Part shown: piece by piece, positions 46,400 to 56,309 of the stretch
Layout: the number at the start of each line of letters is the position of its first letter
How positions within the stretch are numbered: the stretch's first letter is position 1
NCBI GenBank assembly: GCA_026391455.1
Contig: JAPLEH010000055.1
Location: 62,001 to 126,000 of the forward strand
Direction of reading: 5' to 3'
Source of the DNA: Bacteroidota bacterium
GTDB lineage: Bacteria > Bacteroidota > Bacteroidia > Chitinophagales > Chitinophagaceae
Length of the DNA: 64,000 nt
Notes under the pieces: generated by a model
What the model was told of the DNA's origin: nothing
What the model saw: only the letters and a program-made list of their open reading frames with translations
Database searches by the model: none
Translations under genes and position numbers: made by a program

Positions 46400-48037
46400 T
46401 TATTCAATACGTGCGGGGCTATTGTACAACTTTACGTGCTGTATACCCCACTCACCCACCGGAAAACGAATATGCCGTCCCTGGTGATCTTCATCGCCGT
46501 TCATTCTCCGACCTGATACCCTAACACCATGCTGATAACTAACCTCTGTCGCTTCTAATATATTGGTCACTTTATTACGGTCAATATTTTCAAATTCCAC
46601 AACAATACCTGTACCTGCTATCAGGAATTCATCAGGAGCCGTTTGTATTACAATTCCGCCGGACGGAGACCATACGGAATCCTTTGCTTCAGATGCCCAT
46701 GACATGGTATTGTAATGTACAACTCTCAATTTAAAATCTCCCATCATGGAAGCGTCTTCTTTTTCTTTTTTGGTAAGAAAAAAGCCATCCATATGCAGCC
46801 ATTTATTCGCTGTGATAACCGGCGATAATTGTTTAAGTATATCATAGGCTCTGGTCAGGGAAACCGATGCCGGTTTATTGTTCTCAATGGAAAAAGGGGA
46901 AAAGCCGATGGCATGATAACGACCAATGACGAAGAAGGCTTTCGCAGCCGTACTGGCATCGAATTGTATTTCCGGAATAAACAGCGTATTGTTATTCCGT
47001 ACATACCGATCGCACCAATAACGGGTATCAGGATTATAAAAATCCGGACTCAGCATATCAATGGCCGGCGCTGCAGCCTGCCAGATATCCATAAGATGCG
47101 GAAGTGGTCCTGCGCTGGGATATTGCCCGGGCAATTTTCCCGGCCTGGGTAATGCCGCGTTTACAAACATCGGTAAGTCGTATTCTTTTTTTCCGGCCAG
47201 GGCTACTTCCTGTGCAAAGGATGCATAATGCCATGCCTGAAAGATCTCCTCGGTATACACATCATCGCCAAAAACGGACGGCCAGTTCCCCTTGGTATTG
47301 AATTGCTGCTTTTCCCATTTCTGATAGAACTCCGGGATTAGATTCTGTTGATTTAGCTCCAGCAAATATTTCAGGGCGGCAGGGATCGGTGCCTTATACA
47401 ACGAATCTGCTTTTTTAGAATATTCCCTTGCTAGGGGCAACATACCTATTTCATTTTCCACCTGTACCATGAGTACGGTTTTTTCCCGTTGATCGGTAAG
47501 CCGGATATGTTTCATCAATGCGGCAAAGGCTTTTTTATCCGCTTCCAGAGTGGCTTTACCGAATACAGAAAATAGTTCCTGGCTTCTGCCCGCTGTGTCT
47601 GCGGTACGCGTATATACCGCCGGATTTGTTTTCATCCACAACGGGGCATAGCAACTCATACTGTTTTTCCAGGTACCAAACCACAGGAAGACTAATTTGA
47701 TATCATACTTCCTTGCAGTCAGTATCATGGTATCCACGAGTGAAAAGTCGAATCTGTTTTCCTCCGGTTGTATCAGTTCCCAATAGACCGGAACCAACAG
47801 TGTATTGAGGTTCATCTCCTTCAGCAATGACCAGTATGGCCGGAGATAATTGGCGTTGGAGGCTGAGGAATTGCCGAGTTCCCCGCCCAGTATGAGAAAC
47901 GGTTTGCCATCTACCGAAAGCGATGTTCTTCCACCGGCCTTGCTGATCCTGATACCAGAAAGGTTGTTACCGACCTGGGCTTCCGTGACAGCGATTATCC
48001 AGTAAAAAATCAATACCAGTGCGAGTATTCTTTTCAT
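46400..48037 (-). CDS. GH35-family beta-galactosidase-like glycosidase
   Basis: The 545-residue secreted protein (signal peptide about 1-20) has a GH35-type barrel. FLILGGELGNSSASN opens it; LLVPVYWELIQPEENRFDFSLVD follows. Predicted acid/base Glu is in MVQVENEIGML and predicted nucleophile Glu in LFIPEIQFD. The C-terminal part resembles the DUF5597 beta domain found in these shorter GH35-like enzymes. Likely activity is removal of terminal beta-galactose (or related) from xylan side chains. It lies 16 bp upstream-adjacent to the GH10/CBM gene in the operon. Confidence 0.85.
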   Translation of the reverse strand: MKRILALVLIFYWIIAVTEAQVGNNLSGIRISKAGGRTSLSVDGKPFLILGGELGNSSASNANYLRPYWSLLKEMNLNTLLVPVYWELIQPEENRFDFSLVDTMILTARKYDIKLVFLWFGTWKNSMSCYAPLWMKTNPAVYTRTADTAGRSQELFSVFGKATLEADKKAFAALMKHIRLTDQREKTVLMVQVENEIGMLPLAREYSKKADSLYKAPIPAALKYLLELNQQNLIPEFYQKWEKQQFNTKGNWPSVFGDDVYTEEIFQAWHYASFAQEVALAGKKEYDLPMFVNAALPRPGKLPGQYPSAGPLPHLMDIWQAAAPAIDMLSPDFYNPDTRYWCDRYVRNNNTLFIPEIQFDASTAAKAFFVIGRYHAIGFSPFSIENNKPASVSLTRAYDILKQLSPVITANKWLHMDGFFLTKKEKEDASMMGDFKLRVVHYNTMSWASEAKDSVWSPSGGIVIQTAPDEFLIAGTGIVVEFENIDRNKVTNILEATEVSYQHGVRVSGRRMNGDEDHQGRHIRFPVGEWGIQHVKLYNSPARIE

Positions 48038-48053
48038 TCGTATGTGCAGTATT

Positions 48054-49676
48054 TTATTTACCCTGTAATCCGTTCAGCACGCCGGTATACGCCTGTTTTT
48101 TTCTGTAGTTTGCATTATAGAGCAGCGGAAATTCCCTGCCACCATTATACAACCAACTGGTATTATCGGTTACTCCCCAGATCGTAATTCCAAACTGCTG
48201 GGCTTTGGGCACGTTTCGAAGATACGAGTTCATCACATAGTTATACATCTGAGCCTGATAGTTCTCTTCGAGTGGCGTGAGTACATAACCGTTCACCGCA
48301 TTGGGATTGATCTTCACATCCAGTTCGGAAACATGAATTTTCAATCCGGTGGCAGCCAGTTTGGCAAACATGGCGTCAATACCGCTGTAGCTGGTATACC
48401 GGGTTATATGCATTTGTGTTCCTATCCCGTCGATCTTTGCACCACGGCCTTTGAGTTCATTCACCATTTTGATGAGTGAATCCAATTTTACCGGTCTTGA
48501 TTCGAGGTTATAATCATTGATAAATAAAAGTGCAGCCGGATCAGCCGCCTCTGCATATTTAAACGCTTTAAAGGCATAATCCCTTCCAAGGTATTGCGAC
48601 CATACGAGCCAGTCAGTAGCGCCTGCCGGAACCGGACTGTTGGCATTATTGCGAAGATTACCATTATCATCCAGTAATTCATTCACCACATCCCATGCTT
48701 TTACTTTTGTTTTGTAACGGTTTACGATCGTTGTAATAAAATTACCCAATGCTGTATCCAGTTTGGCTGCTATCTGCGGACCTGTAGGTGCTACAATCAC
48801 TTCCTTTACACTCGCATCATCGATAAAATAGGAATTTAATGAAGCCCCCATGTCAAAAAGAATGCGTGTTTGGGGAGAGTTGGCCGTAAATGTCCAGGTA
48901 ATGAGTGTAAAAGAGGCAGAAGGGATAGTTTGATCGCCCTGATACTGCGCACTACCTCCACCGCTGGTTTGGGTAGACAACCGGATAGAACCTGAACCGG
49001 ATGCTGCTTTTACATAATAGGTGGCTACATATTGTCTACCCGGAATGGTGTTGAATAAATCGCTGGCCACCTGTACTTTCCATTGGTTGGCAGGTTCGCC
49101 CACATTAGCCACTACTTTCATGGCACGTGCGCCTGTTCTCACTTCTCCACTGGCGGTGGTAACGCCCACTGATGAACCATTCAGTGCATTAAAAGTTGAC
49201 CAGTTATTCAAGCTGCCGGCACCTCCAAGTTCAAAACCGGCATTAACCAGTAATTCAGTTGCTGCCGGCACGGTAAGTCCTGAATAGTTTCGCAGGTAGG
49301 TGGCGTTTTGATTGGCATGCCAGCCTAATGTATGGCCAAAGATATCCATGGTGCCAACGGCGGCAACAAGGGCGTCAGTATTGGTAAAATCCATGTTACC
49401 ATTATCGCGCACAATCGCACCATGTTTCATATGGTATCCGAATGTAACCCGGTCAAAGTCTCTTTTCACAATGGCCGAATAATTGGTGTTGGTAACCATG
49501 GTAGGGAAGTCTATTGCCACTCCTACTGTATTATCGGTCACATCCTTTAATGCAGCGGTTGTATCTGTATAATTATTGGTATCCAGCACTCCTACATCTT
49601 TATAGCGGGTGCAGGCATTGAGCAGACTCAGCACTGCCACAGCCGGCAGTATTGATAATATGATATTTTTTTTCAT
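48054..49676 (-). CDS. GH10 xylanase with inserted carbohydrate-binding module
   Basis: The 540-residue lipoprotein (Cys22 in LLNAC) has a GH10 barrel split by a CBM4/9-type beta sandwich (about 141-293; LLVNAGFELGGAGSLNNWS ... FIDDASVKEV). The barrel begins TVGVAIDF and GHTLGWHANQN, and resumes at IAAKLDTALGNFI. Acid/base Glu333 is in DVVNELLDDNG and nucleophile Glu451 in HVSELDVKIN. This intercalated layout is known from surface xylanases of Bacteroidota loci. The usual ENxMK subsite motif reads GYHMK here. It is probably the surface endo-xylanase that feeds SusC/SusD. Confidence 0.92.
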   Translation of the reverse strand: MKKNIILSILPAVAVLSLLNACTRYKDVGVLDTNNYTDTTAALKDVTDNTVGVAIDFPTMVTNTNYSAIVKRDFDRVTFGYHMKHGAIVRDNGNMDFTNTDALVAAVGTMDIFGHTLGWHANQNATYLRNYSGLTVPAATELLVNAGFELGGAGSLNNWSTFNALNGSSVGVTTASGEVRTGARAMKVVANVGEPANQWKVQVASDLFNTIPGRQYVATYYVKAASGSGSIRLSTQTSGGGSAQYQGDQTIPSASFTLITWTFTANSPQTRILFDMGASLNSYFIDDASVKEVIVAPTGPQIAAKLDTALGNFITTIVNRYKTKVKAWDVVNELLDDNGNLRNNANSPVPAGATDWLVWSQYLGRDYAFKAFKYAEAADPAALLFINDYNLESRPVKLDSLIKMVNELKGRGAKIDGIGTQMHITRYTSYSGIDAMFAKLAATGLKIHVSELDVKINPNAVNGYVLTPLEENYQAQMYNYVMNSYLRNVPKAQQFGITIWGVTDNTSWLYNGGREFPLLYNANYRKKQAYTGVLNGLQGK

Positions 49677-49729
49677 GTCTGTGTTTTTATTTTAACCAAT
49701 TGTCACATGAACTTTCCAAACAAAAATCA

Positions 49730-49749
49730 TCGGGGCAGCTTCGTCCCGA
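49730..49749 (-). terminator. Candidate attenuator/terminator hairpin between susD-like and GH10 genes
   Basis: On the minus strand TCGGG and CCCGA (49745-49749 and 49730-49734) can pair around a 10-nt loop, followed by ATGATTTTTG. It sits in the 145-bp gap after the susD-like gene and could lower expression of downstream glycosidases relative to susCD. The stem is short, so confidence is low. Confidence 0.3.
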
Positions 49750-49821
49750 GTGGTATTATCTTTCACTTTTTACATGGAGTTTTCATGTTGCGTTAGGTCT
49801 GTTTTCATTAAACGATTTTCA

Positions 49822-51672
49822 TTAATAACCCGGGTTCTGGTATTGTGATTTATTGGGGTCATTCATTGCGTCCAACTGACTCTGCGGAATCGGCCGGAGG
49901 TTATGAAAAGCCTGTACATTTGGTGCTGCCACTGCATTTCGCGATCTGTTTTTGAGGTATTCCACCAGCAGATTACGGGCAGCGAGGTCGGCCCAGCGAA
50001 GGCTTTCGCCGCATAATTCGCGGCTGCGTTCTGTCATTACAAAATCAAGTGTCATATCTGCTGCAGTATAGGGAGTTAATACGGGCACATCCGGTGTTCC
50101 GGTATTTTTATTGGTCATAACGGCTACCCGTTGTGCAAGGATCGCTGCACTAAGACCCGTACGATAAGCCGCGCGCTGACGAAGTGCAAGTATGAGTGGC
50201 AACGCATCTCCCGGACGGCCATCCATGATCGCTGCTTCTGCCGCTTCGAGGTATACTTCCGACAACTTTGCCACTACATATGGTCTGCCGGAGGCATCGT
50301 TGATGCCAGCTCTCCGGTTATCATCAAACTTTTTAATAGACGGGTATAACTGGAATGCCGGACGAAGGGGCAGGTAAAATTGTGTAGGATCGAGGATGCG
50401 GTATCTTTTTGTTCCCAATGCACGTAAAGAATCGGCATAGGGTTTATTGGGTGCCAGAAAATAAGCAGTATCGCCTGTGCTCACACCTGCAGACGCACAA
50501 TTGTTGTTGGTCGCCAGCCATACGGTCCTGAAACTATTATCAAATCGGCTGTCATTCTTTTTATCCGCAAATGCAGAATCATACAACCAGGGATTGGGGC
50601 ATAGCTGACGTAAGGGGCGCATGTATTGCAGAACCCGGTCACAGGGAAAAGCGCCACTGCCACTGGGCAGGGTAATGGTCACATTATTCTGATAATTGGC
50701 ATTGAAAAGATTGCAGGACATATTGGCTTTTCCGGCAAATTCGGTACCCACTGAATTCACTTCATTATCAAATGGATTTCCGGGAATGCGCTCTACTGCA
50801 TAAATGATCTCCGTATTATAATCATTCCCTTCTTTATGTATATCGCCATAATCCTGGAGGAGGCTTGTACCCAGCACACCCTGGTTATCGATGACGTATT
50901 TGGCAGCGGTCCATGCATTTCTGAAATCGGTGGTTTGTTTTACTGTGCTGTATGCCCGGTAGAGATACGCTTTGGCAAGCATGTGATAGGCCACCGCTTT
51001 AGACACATTGTATCCGCTTGATGCATAATAATGACCTGTTCCTCTCCGGGAGGGAAGATTTTGTGTAGCATAATTAAAATCTTCAATGATCATATCATAA
51101 TTCTTTTTGAATAGATCCGGTGTCAGACGATTGAAACCCTGAAATGGGCTCTGATTAAATTTAAATTCTCCGCTTCCTAAATCGACCGGTACTGCACCAA
51201 ATTGCTGTACCAGGAGGAAGTAATATAATCCGCGGAAGAAACGTGCTTCGGCTACGATAGTGGTTTTAATGGTGGCATCCATATCGACCGAAGGGGCAAA
51301 TTCAATAATGCCGTTGGCCAGGTTGATATTATTAAAGCTCCTGTTCCAGGGAGTTAAAATATCACCATTGGTGGAATTGAGCCGGTACGTTCCTAATTCA
51401 AGATTGGTGGGATTATTCGTATAGCCCTGATCACCGAGTGTCCACTCATCCGTTCCGGAGTTCATAGAATTGATGGCGCCAATGGGGCCGTAGAGATAGC
51501 GCATACCTGAATAAAGCGCTACGGCTGCTGATTGCATACCAGTGGGTGTTTTCAGGTATTCAATGGTAAAAACAGTGAAGGGTTTTTCCTCCAGCCGTTT
51601 GGTACATCCGGGAGCCATCAGGCATCCGAATGCAATCATTATAAGAGCAAACCGGTACATATTATTTTTCAT
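49822..51672 (-). CDS. SusD/RagB-family glycan-binding lipoprotein
   Basis: The 616-residue lipoprotein (Cys23 in MAPGCTK) has the helical TPR-like SusD core. Features are EARFFRGLYYFLLVQQFGAVP, KAVAYHMLAKAYLYRAY, RPYVVAKLSEVYLEAAEAAI and the C-terminal TERSRELCGESLRWADLAA followed by LRPIPQSQLDAM. SusD proteins cover the SusC channel and bind the glycan. It starts 21 bp after susC. Given the surrounding enzymes the ligand is probably xylan oligosaccharide. Confidence 0.95.
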   Translation of the reverse strand: MKNNMYRFALIMIAFGCLMAPGCTKRLEEKPFTVFTIEYLKTPTGMQSAAVALYSGMRYLYGPIGAINSMNSGTDEWTLGDQGYTNNPTNLELGTYRLNSTNGDILTPWNRSFNNINLANGIIEFAPSVDMDATIKTTIVAEARFFRGLYYFLLVQQFGAVPVDLGSGEFKFNQSPFQGFNRLTPDLFKKNYDMIIEDFNYATQNLPSRRGTGHYYASSGYNVSKAVAYHMLAKAYLYRAYSTVKQTTDFRNAWTAAKYVIDNQGVLGTSLLQDYGDIHKEGNDYNTEIIYAVERIPGNPFDNEVNSVGTEFAGKANMSCNLFNANYQNNVTITLPSGSGAFPCDRVLQYMRPLRQLCPNPWLYDSAFADKKNDSRFDNSFRTVWLATNNNCASAGVSTGDTAYFLAPNKPYADSLRALGTKRYRILDPTQFYLPLRPAFQLYPSIKKFDDNRRAGINDASGRPYVVAKLSEVYLEAAEAAIMDGRPGDALPLILALRQRAAYRTGLSAAILAQRVAVMTNKNTGTPDVPVLTPYTAADMTLDFVMTERSRELCGESLRWADLAARNLLVEYLKNRSRNAVAAPNVQAFHNLRPIPQSQLDAMNDPNKSQYQNPGY

Positions 51673-51693
51673 ATCCTGAGTTTGTAAATGATT

Positions 51694-54600
51694 TTATATT
51701 GTTATGTTCAATCCTGCGATAACCGTACGGGTGGGCGGAGTATTGAGCCCGATAGTAAGTGCCCGGCCAGAAAGATTGCCGGGGCTTTGAATGCCCTGGT
51801 TTCCGGTGCCGGTTGCTTCAGGATCCACTCCGCCTGCTTTACGCATGTAGGGAGAGTAGATCACAAAGGGATTTTGCAATGCCACATAGACCCGCATGGT
51901 TTGTGCATGGATTTTATTAATAATCTTAGAACTGAATGAATACCCCAGATTGATACTGCGCATTTTGATGAAACTTGCATCATAGTATCCCAGAGTGGTC
52001 CAGTCGGTACCAGAAGGGCGCGAGCGGGCAAGGAAGCCAGCCACCGGAAAATCATTAGTGGGATTGGTGGGTGTCCAGTAGTTTACCTTAATGGTATTCC
52101 GTAGTCCATCCGAAACATTGGTATAGGCCGCATAGGGCTGATGTATCTGGCTGACGAGCAACCCGCCCAAACGTGCGTAAATCACGAAGGAAAGATCAAA
52201 TCCTTTGTAGGTAAACCGGTTGGTGATACCACCTTGTATTTTGGCCTGACTGTTGCCAATAATTTTACGATCATTGTTTACATCAATTTTTCCATCACCA
52301 TTCACATCTTCCAGTTTGATATCGCCGGGCTGATATCCATAGCTGGCTGCCTGTGCGGCTTCACTGATCTGCCAGATGCCGATCTTATTATAATCGTAGA
52401 TCGCGCTGAGCGGCTCTCCAATGAATAACTGGCTGGCAATATTTTTGGAGAAGCCATCGGTCAGTTTAAGCAACTTATTGCGGTTTGCAAACAGGTTGAG
52501 ATCAGTTGACCAGGTAAATCCGTTCCTGAGTTTAAGATTTACGGTACTCAGGCTGAATTCAAAGCCTTTGTTTTCCATTTCACCAATATTGGTGGTATAG
52601 CTTCCCACCACACCGGATGTGGGCGGTAGTGCAATGCCATACAATATTTTATTGGTATGCGAGGTGTACCATTCCACCGAACCGGTGATACGGCTTTTCA
52701 GGAAGGAAAAATCCAACCCTACGTTGGTGGTTGAGGTATATTCCCAGTCGAGATTGGGATTGGGAAGTGTTACGAGGTTGTATCCGGTAACGATAGTGGA
52801 CGGACCAAAATTGTATCGGATAGTGCCCCCGGGTACGGATGGGCTGGAGTATCCGTTGTAATTGTATGGTGATACCAGCCCCAGTGACGTATAAGGATTA
52901 ACAGACTGATTGGATGTTTGTCCAAATCCCACACGCAGTTTAAGGATGTCAATGAAATTCATTTTTTCCATGAATTTCTCCCGCATGATATTCCATCCAA
53001 AAGAAGCAGCGGGATACTCATGGTATTTGTTGCCCGGTGCCAGTCTGGAGGATCCATCCACGCGGTAAGTGAGTGTGGCGAGGAACCGGTCATCGAAACT
53101 ATAATTGACCCTTGCCATATACGATTCCAGCGCATAGGTAACTTCAGAACCACTCACCACAGGTTTCACATTATTGGATGCATTGGCTTGTCCAAGGTTA
53201 TAAAACTGGATAAAATCCTCATCAATAGAATCCTTGCTCACGAATGTATTGTGAGAATGGTCTTCCTGGAAACTATAGAGAGCAGTAACGGTGAATTTAT
53301 GTTTTTTAATGGCTTTTTCATAGGTAAGAATGTTTTCGAGCGTATAACCATACCCTTCTGCATTATTCACGCTGGCAGTATTGCCCTGTTTGGGTCGGAA
53401 ATAACTGGGTGAAAACGGTTTGTCTGATTTCTGAAAAACATTGTTTTCCTGCTGACGATAATCAAGCCCTGCATTGAGCCGGTATTTCAGACCGTTTATG
53501 ATCTGCACCTCGGTATAGATACTATTAAATGTACGAAGGCGGCGCACCTTATCGATCCATTGGTTGTCGTTATTTTTCAGCAAAAGTGGATTGTATTGGT
53601 TCACGCGGTCGGTAGTGTTACCGGTAGGGGAAAGTACAATACCACCCAATGAATCATAGGCGGGCATCAGGGGGCTCAATGTGATCAGCGGAAACATGGG
53701 GTTGTTAAACTGGCTGCCATTGGTAAGACTGAGCGTATTCAATGTATTGAGTCCGATCTTTATTCGTTTGCCCACTTTTGCATCGATGGTGGCACGCAAT
53801 GAATATCTTCCAAAATCCTGTCCGGGCAATACAGTGGTTTCTTTGTAATAGCCACCGCCCAGTGAATAGGAAGTACCGCCTGCGGTTCCACCTGATGCAG
53901 AAATGTTATGATCAGTAACATATCCGTTCTGGTACATCAGATCCTGCCAGTTGGTGGATTGTCCTCTTGATTTGGAAATAAGTTCTTCCGGCATATAGGG
54001 ATTGGTATTCGTAATATCACGCAGTGCCATGTATTCCTGAGCATTGAATACATTGTATTCGTTACGCACTGAAGCGATGCCATAATAGCCGTTATAGGAT
54101 AGACGGGTTTCGCCGGGTTTTCCTTTTTTGGTAGTAATCAGTATTACACCATTCGAACCACGGGAACCATACACAGCTGTAGCCGAAGCATCTTTGAGAA
54201 TATCAATCGAAGCCACATCATCCGGGTTGATATCATTGAGATTGCCGCCTTCGAATGGAATTCCATCTAAAATGATCAACGGATCATTGGAACCATTGAT
54301 CGTTCTTTCTCCGCGGATACGGATCACGGCTCCGGCACCGGGGCGGGTTCCCACCCGTTGTACTTCCAGACCGGCAGCTCTGCCTTGCAATGCCTGCTGC
54401 AGGTTGGCTACAGGTACTTCCCTCAATGCTTTTTCATTTACAGAAACCACCGAGCCGGTAACGTCGCGCCGGCGTTGTGTGCCATAGCCGACCACGACTG
54501 CACCATCGAGCGTTTTGTCAATAGCCAGCAGGCGAATATTGAGTTGGGTCTGGTTTCCCACTTTCAGTTCCTGTGTTACAAAATCCACAGCAGAAAAAAT

Positions 54601-54831
54601 GATAGTACCATTGGCAGGTACTGAAATGGAGAAATCACCATTGTCGTTTGTAACAGTACCTTGAGAAGAACCCTTTACCAGTACAGAGGCCCTTTGTATG
54701 GGTTGGCCATCTTCTTTTAGCACACGACCTTTCACTGTAATGTTCTGCGCTATGATGGAGCCGGAGAAGAATAGTACCGGCAACAAGAATAGTAACCGCA
54801 GCAATCGTTTTTTGTTTGCAGTTTGTTTCAT
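51694..54831 (-). CDS. SusC/RagA-family TonB-dependent transporter
   Basis: The 1045-residue outer-membrane protein has a signal peptide, a CarboxypepD_reg-like N-terminal domain (ITVKGRVLKEDGQPIQRASVLVKG), a plug domain with the SusC signature (LIILDGIPFEGGNLNDINPDDVASIDILKDASATAVYGSRGSNGVI region), and a 22-strand beta-barrel ending in an aromatic/Ile residue. It imports oligosaccharides with energy from TonB. It is the first gene of the minus-strand locus, and its predicted promoter overlaps a LacI-type operator. Confidence 0.95.
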   Translation of the reverse strand: MKQTANKKRLLRLLFLLPVLFFSGSIIAQNITVKGRVLKEDGQPIQRASVLVKGSSQGTVTNDNGDFSISVPANGTIIFSAVDFVTQELKVGNQTQLNIRLLAIDKTLDGAVVVGYGTQRRRDVTGSVVSVNEKALREVPVANLQQALQGRAAGLEVQRVGTRPGAGAVIRIRGERTINGSNDPLIILDGIPFEGGNLNDINPDDVASIDILKDASATAVYGSRGSNGVILITTKKGKPGETRLSYNGYYGIASVRNEYNVFNAQEYMALRDITNTNPYMPEELISKSRGQSTNWQDLMYQNGYVTDHNISASGGTAGGTSYSLGGGYYKETTVLPGQDFGRYSLRATIDAKVGKRIKIGLNTLNTLSLTNGSQFNNPMFPLITLSPLMPAYDSLGGIVLSPTGNTTDRVNQYNPLLLKNNDNQWIDKVRRLRTFNSIYTEVQIINGLKYRLNAGLDYRQQENNVFQKSDKPFSPSYFRPKQGNTASVNNAEGYGYTLENILTYEKAIKKHKFTVTALYSFQEDHSHNTFVSKDSIDEDFIQFYNLGQANASNNVKPVVSGSEVTYALESYMARVNYSFDDRFLATLTYRVDGSSRLAPGNKYHEYPAASFGWNIMREKFMEKMNFIDILKLRVGFGQTSNQSVNPYTSLGLVSPYNYNGYSSPSVPGGTIRYNFGPSTIVTGYNLVTLPNPNLDWEYTSTTNVGLDFSFLKSRITGSVEWYTSHTNKILYGIALPPTSGVVGSYTTNIGEMENKGFEFSLSTVNLKLRNGFTWSTDLNLFANRNKLLKLTDGFSKNIASQLFIGEPLSAIYDYNKIGIWQISEAAQAASYGYQPGDIKLEDVNGDGKIDVNNDRKIIGNSQAKIQGGITNRFTYKGFDLSFVIYARLGGLLVSQIHQPYAAYTNVSDGLRNTIKVNYWTPTNPTNDFPVAGFLARSRPSGTDWTTLGYYDASFIKMRSINLGYSFSSKIINKIHAQTMRVYVALQNPFVIYSPYMRKAGGVDPEATGTGNQGIQSPGNLSGRALTIGLNTPPTRTVIAGLNITI

Positions 54832-55014
54832 ATGTCTGTTTTAGGAATTGACAGGAATGCGCCGAACTGCAGGTGTACAGAAAAAGTGTTGGGAAAAATC
54901 GGGGGAGTACCGCATAACGGATATGCATGCCCATTCTGATGGTGTGTACATTTTTTCATATAGCAGCTCGCAATTTTTGGTTGGCAAACAAGCCATATTG
55001 GATGCTTGCCAAAA

Positions 55015-55044
55015 CGAATATAGGAGAATTTTGGAAAAATGCAA
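55015..55044 (-). promoter_or_regulatory. Predicted susC promoter
   Basis: On the minus strand TTG (55044-55042) is followed after 19 bp by TATATTCG (55022-55015), fitting TTG - 19 - TAnnTTTG with one mismatch. The upstream TTG lies inside the operator at 55040-55053, so a bound repressor would block it. The start codon of susC is about 180 bp downstream, a long leader. Confidence 0.45.
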
Positions 55045-55053
55045 CCGATTGCA
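55040..55053. promoter_or_regulatory. LacI-type operator 1 (susC side)
   Basis: TGCAACCGATTGCA: TGCAA/TTGCA half-sites around a CG-containing centre, the usual LacI-family operator form. An identical copy precedes the regulator's own start. It overlaps the upstream promoter element of susC. Confidence 0.65.
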
Positions 55054-55245
55054 ATATTTTTTTAAAAAAATCATTGCTCCCCTGTTACGGCAACGACCTG
55101 GTGATGGCCTTAAAAAAAGCATGCTATATATAGGCGTCACTTTTTCCTGATTTCCCCCTCGTAAATGTATTTAGTACACAAATAATTTGTTCTGATTCTC
55201 AATCGCTTTCCCTATTTTTATAGTAGAGAAATGATTAATTTTAAC

Positions 55246-55259
55246 TGCAACCGATTGCA
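55246..55259. promoter_or_regulatory. LacI-type operator 2 (autoregulatory)
   Basis: TGCAACCGATTGCA, identical to operator 1, ending 2 bp before the ATG of the LacI-type regulator. A repressor bound here would block its own translation start region or transcription; two sites 206 bp apart could also support looping. Confidence 0.65.
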
Positions 55260-55261
55260 AG

Positions 55262-56299
55262 ATGAAGCCTAAAAAAGAAGTCACCATCTACGATATCGCC
55301 CAAAAACTGGAACTGTCGTCTGCTACGGTAAGTCGCGCCCTGCAGGATCATCCTGCGATCAATAAAAACACCCGCAAGAAGATCCAGGAAACCGCCCGTG
55401 AACTCGGCTACCGTCATAATACGTTTGCCAGCAGCCTGCGCAAACAAAAGACCAATACCATTGGCGTGATCGTACATGAACTCAACAGTAACTTCATCAC
55501 CTCCGTACTCGCTGGTATTGAAAAAATTACCACCGAAGCCGGTTATGATCTGATCATTGCACACTCTTCGGAGAGCTTTACCAAAGAAACGGCCAATGCT
55601 TCCAACCTTTTTCATAAACGGGTGGACGGCCTCATCGCTTCACTTGCTTTCGATACCAAAAACCTCGAGCATTTCCAGCCCTTTATTGACAAAGGAATTC
55701 CCGTGATCTTCTTCGACCGGGTGGAAGAAGAGAGTGAAAACACCAAAGTGATCATTGATAATTACAAATGCGGTTATATCGCCACTTCCCATTTGATTGA
55801 GCAGGGTTGTAAACGGATCGTGCTGGTAACGGCCAACCTTAAACGAAATGTATATGCCCAGCGGCATAAAGGCTATGTAGATGCCCTTTATGATAATAAT
55901 ATTCCGTACGATAAACACAAAGTGCTGATCAAGGATCTCAGTGAACAATGCGGACGCGAAGCTGCGCTTGAAATATTAAAAATGAAACCCATGCCCGACG
56001 GGGCGTTTATCACCAATGATTTCTCTGCTGCCGTATGTATGCGTACCCTCAAGGAAAATGGCATCCGCATACCGGAAGACATTGCGGTGGTGGGTTTTAA
56101 CAATGATGCGATCAGTAAGATCATTGAACCACAACTTACCACGATCAATTATCCCGGTATTGATATTGGTGAAATTGCAGCCCGTCATCTTATTGATAAT
56201 CTTAAAGGGGTTTCCAGCACCAAACATACCAATACCATTGTGGTACGTTCTGACCTGATCATTCGCCAGTCTTCCATCAAAAAGAAAACTGGCCATTAA
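55262..56299 (+). CDS. LacI-family transcriptional regulator
   Basis: The 345-residue protein has an N-terminal helix-turn-helix (VTIYDIAQKLELSSATVSRALQDHPAINKNTR, residues 5-37) and hinge helix. A periplasmic-binding-protein-like effector domain follows (TIGVIVHELNSNFITSVLAGIEK; DGLIASLAF; VIFFDRV; AFITNDFSAAVCMRTLKENGIRIPEDIAVVGFNND). It probably controls the xylan locus through the two palindromes upstream. The effector is likely a xylan-derived sugar or uronate. It is followed 10 bp later by the GH67 gene, so both are co-transcribed. Confidence 0.93.
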   Translation: MKPKKEVTIYDIAQKLELSSATVSRALQDHPAINKNTRKKIQETARELGYRHNTFASSLRKQKTNTIGVIVHELNSNFITSVLAGIEKITTEAGYDLIIAHSSESFTKETANASNLFHKRVDGLIASLAFDTKNLEHFQPFIDKGIPVIFFDRVEEESENTKVIIDNYKCGYIATSHLIEQGCKRIVLVTANLKRNVYAQRHKGYVDALYDNNIPYDKHKVLIKDLSEQCGREAALEILKMKPMPDGAFITNDFSAAVCMRTLKENGIRIPEDIAVVGFNNDAISKIIEPQLTTINYPGIDIGEIAARHLIDNLKGVSSTKHTNTIVVRSDLIIRQSSIKKKTGH

Positions 56300-56309
56300 T
56301 CTTTTGCTG

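Larger units (their letters stand above)
54832..55261. promoter_or_regulatory. Divergent regulatory region between susC and lacI-type genes
   Basis: These 430 bp hold two identical palindromes TGCAACCGATTGCA (55040-55053 and 55246-55259), a Bacteroidota-type promoter for susC, and the leader of the regulator gene. No convincing gene is present; short frames here have no family resemblance. Confidence 0.6.
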
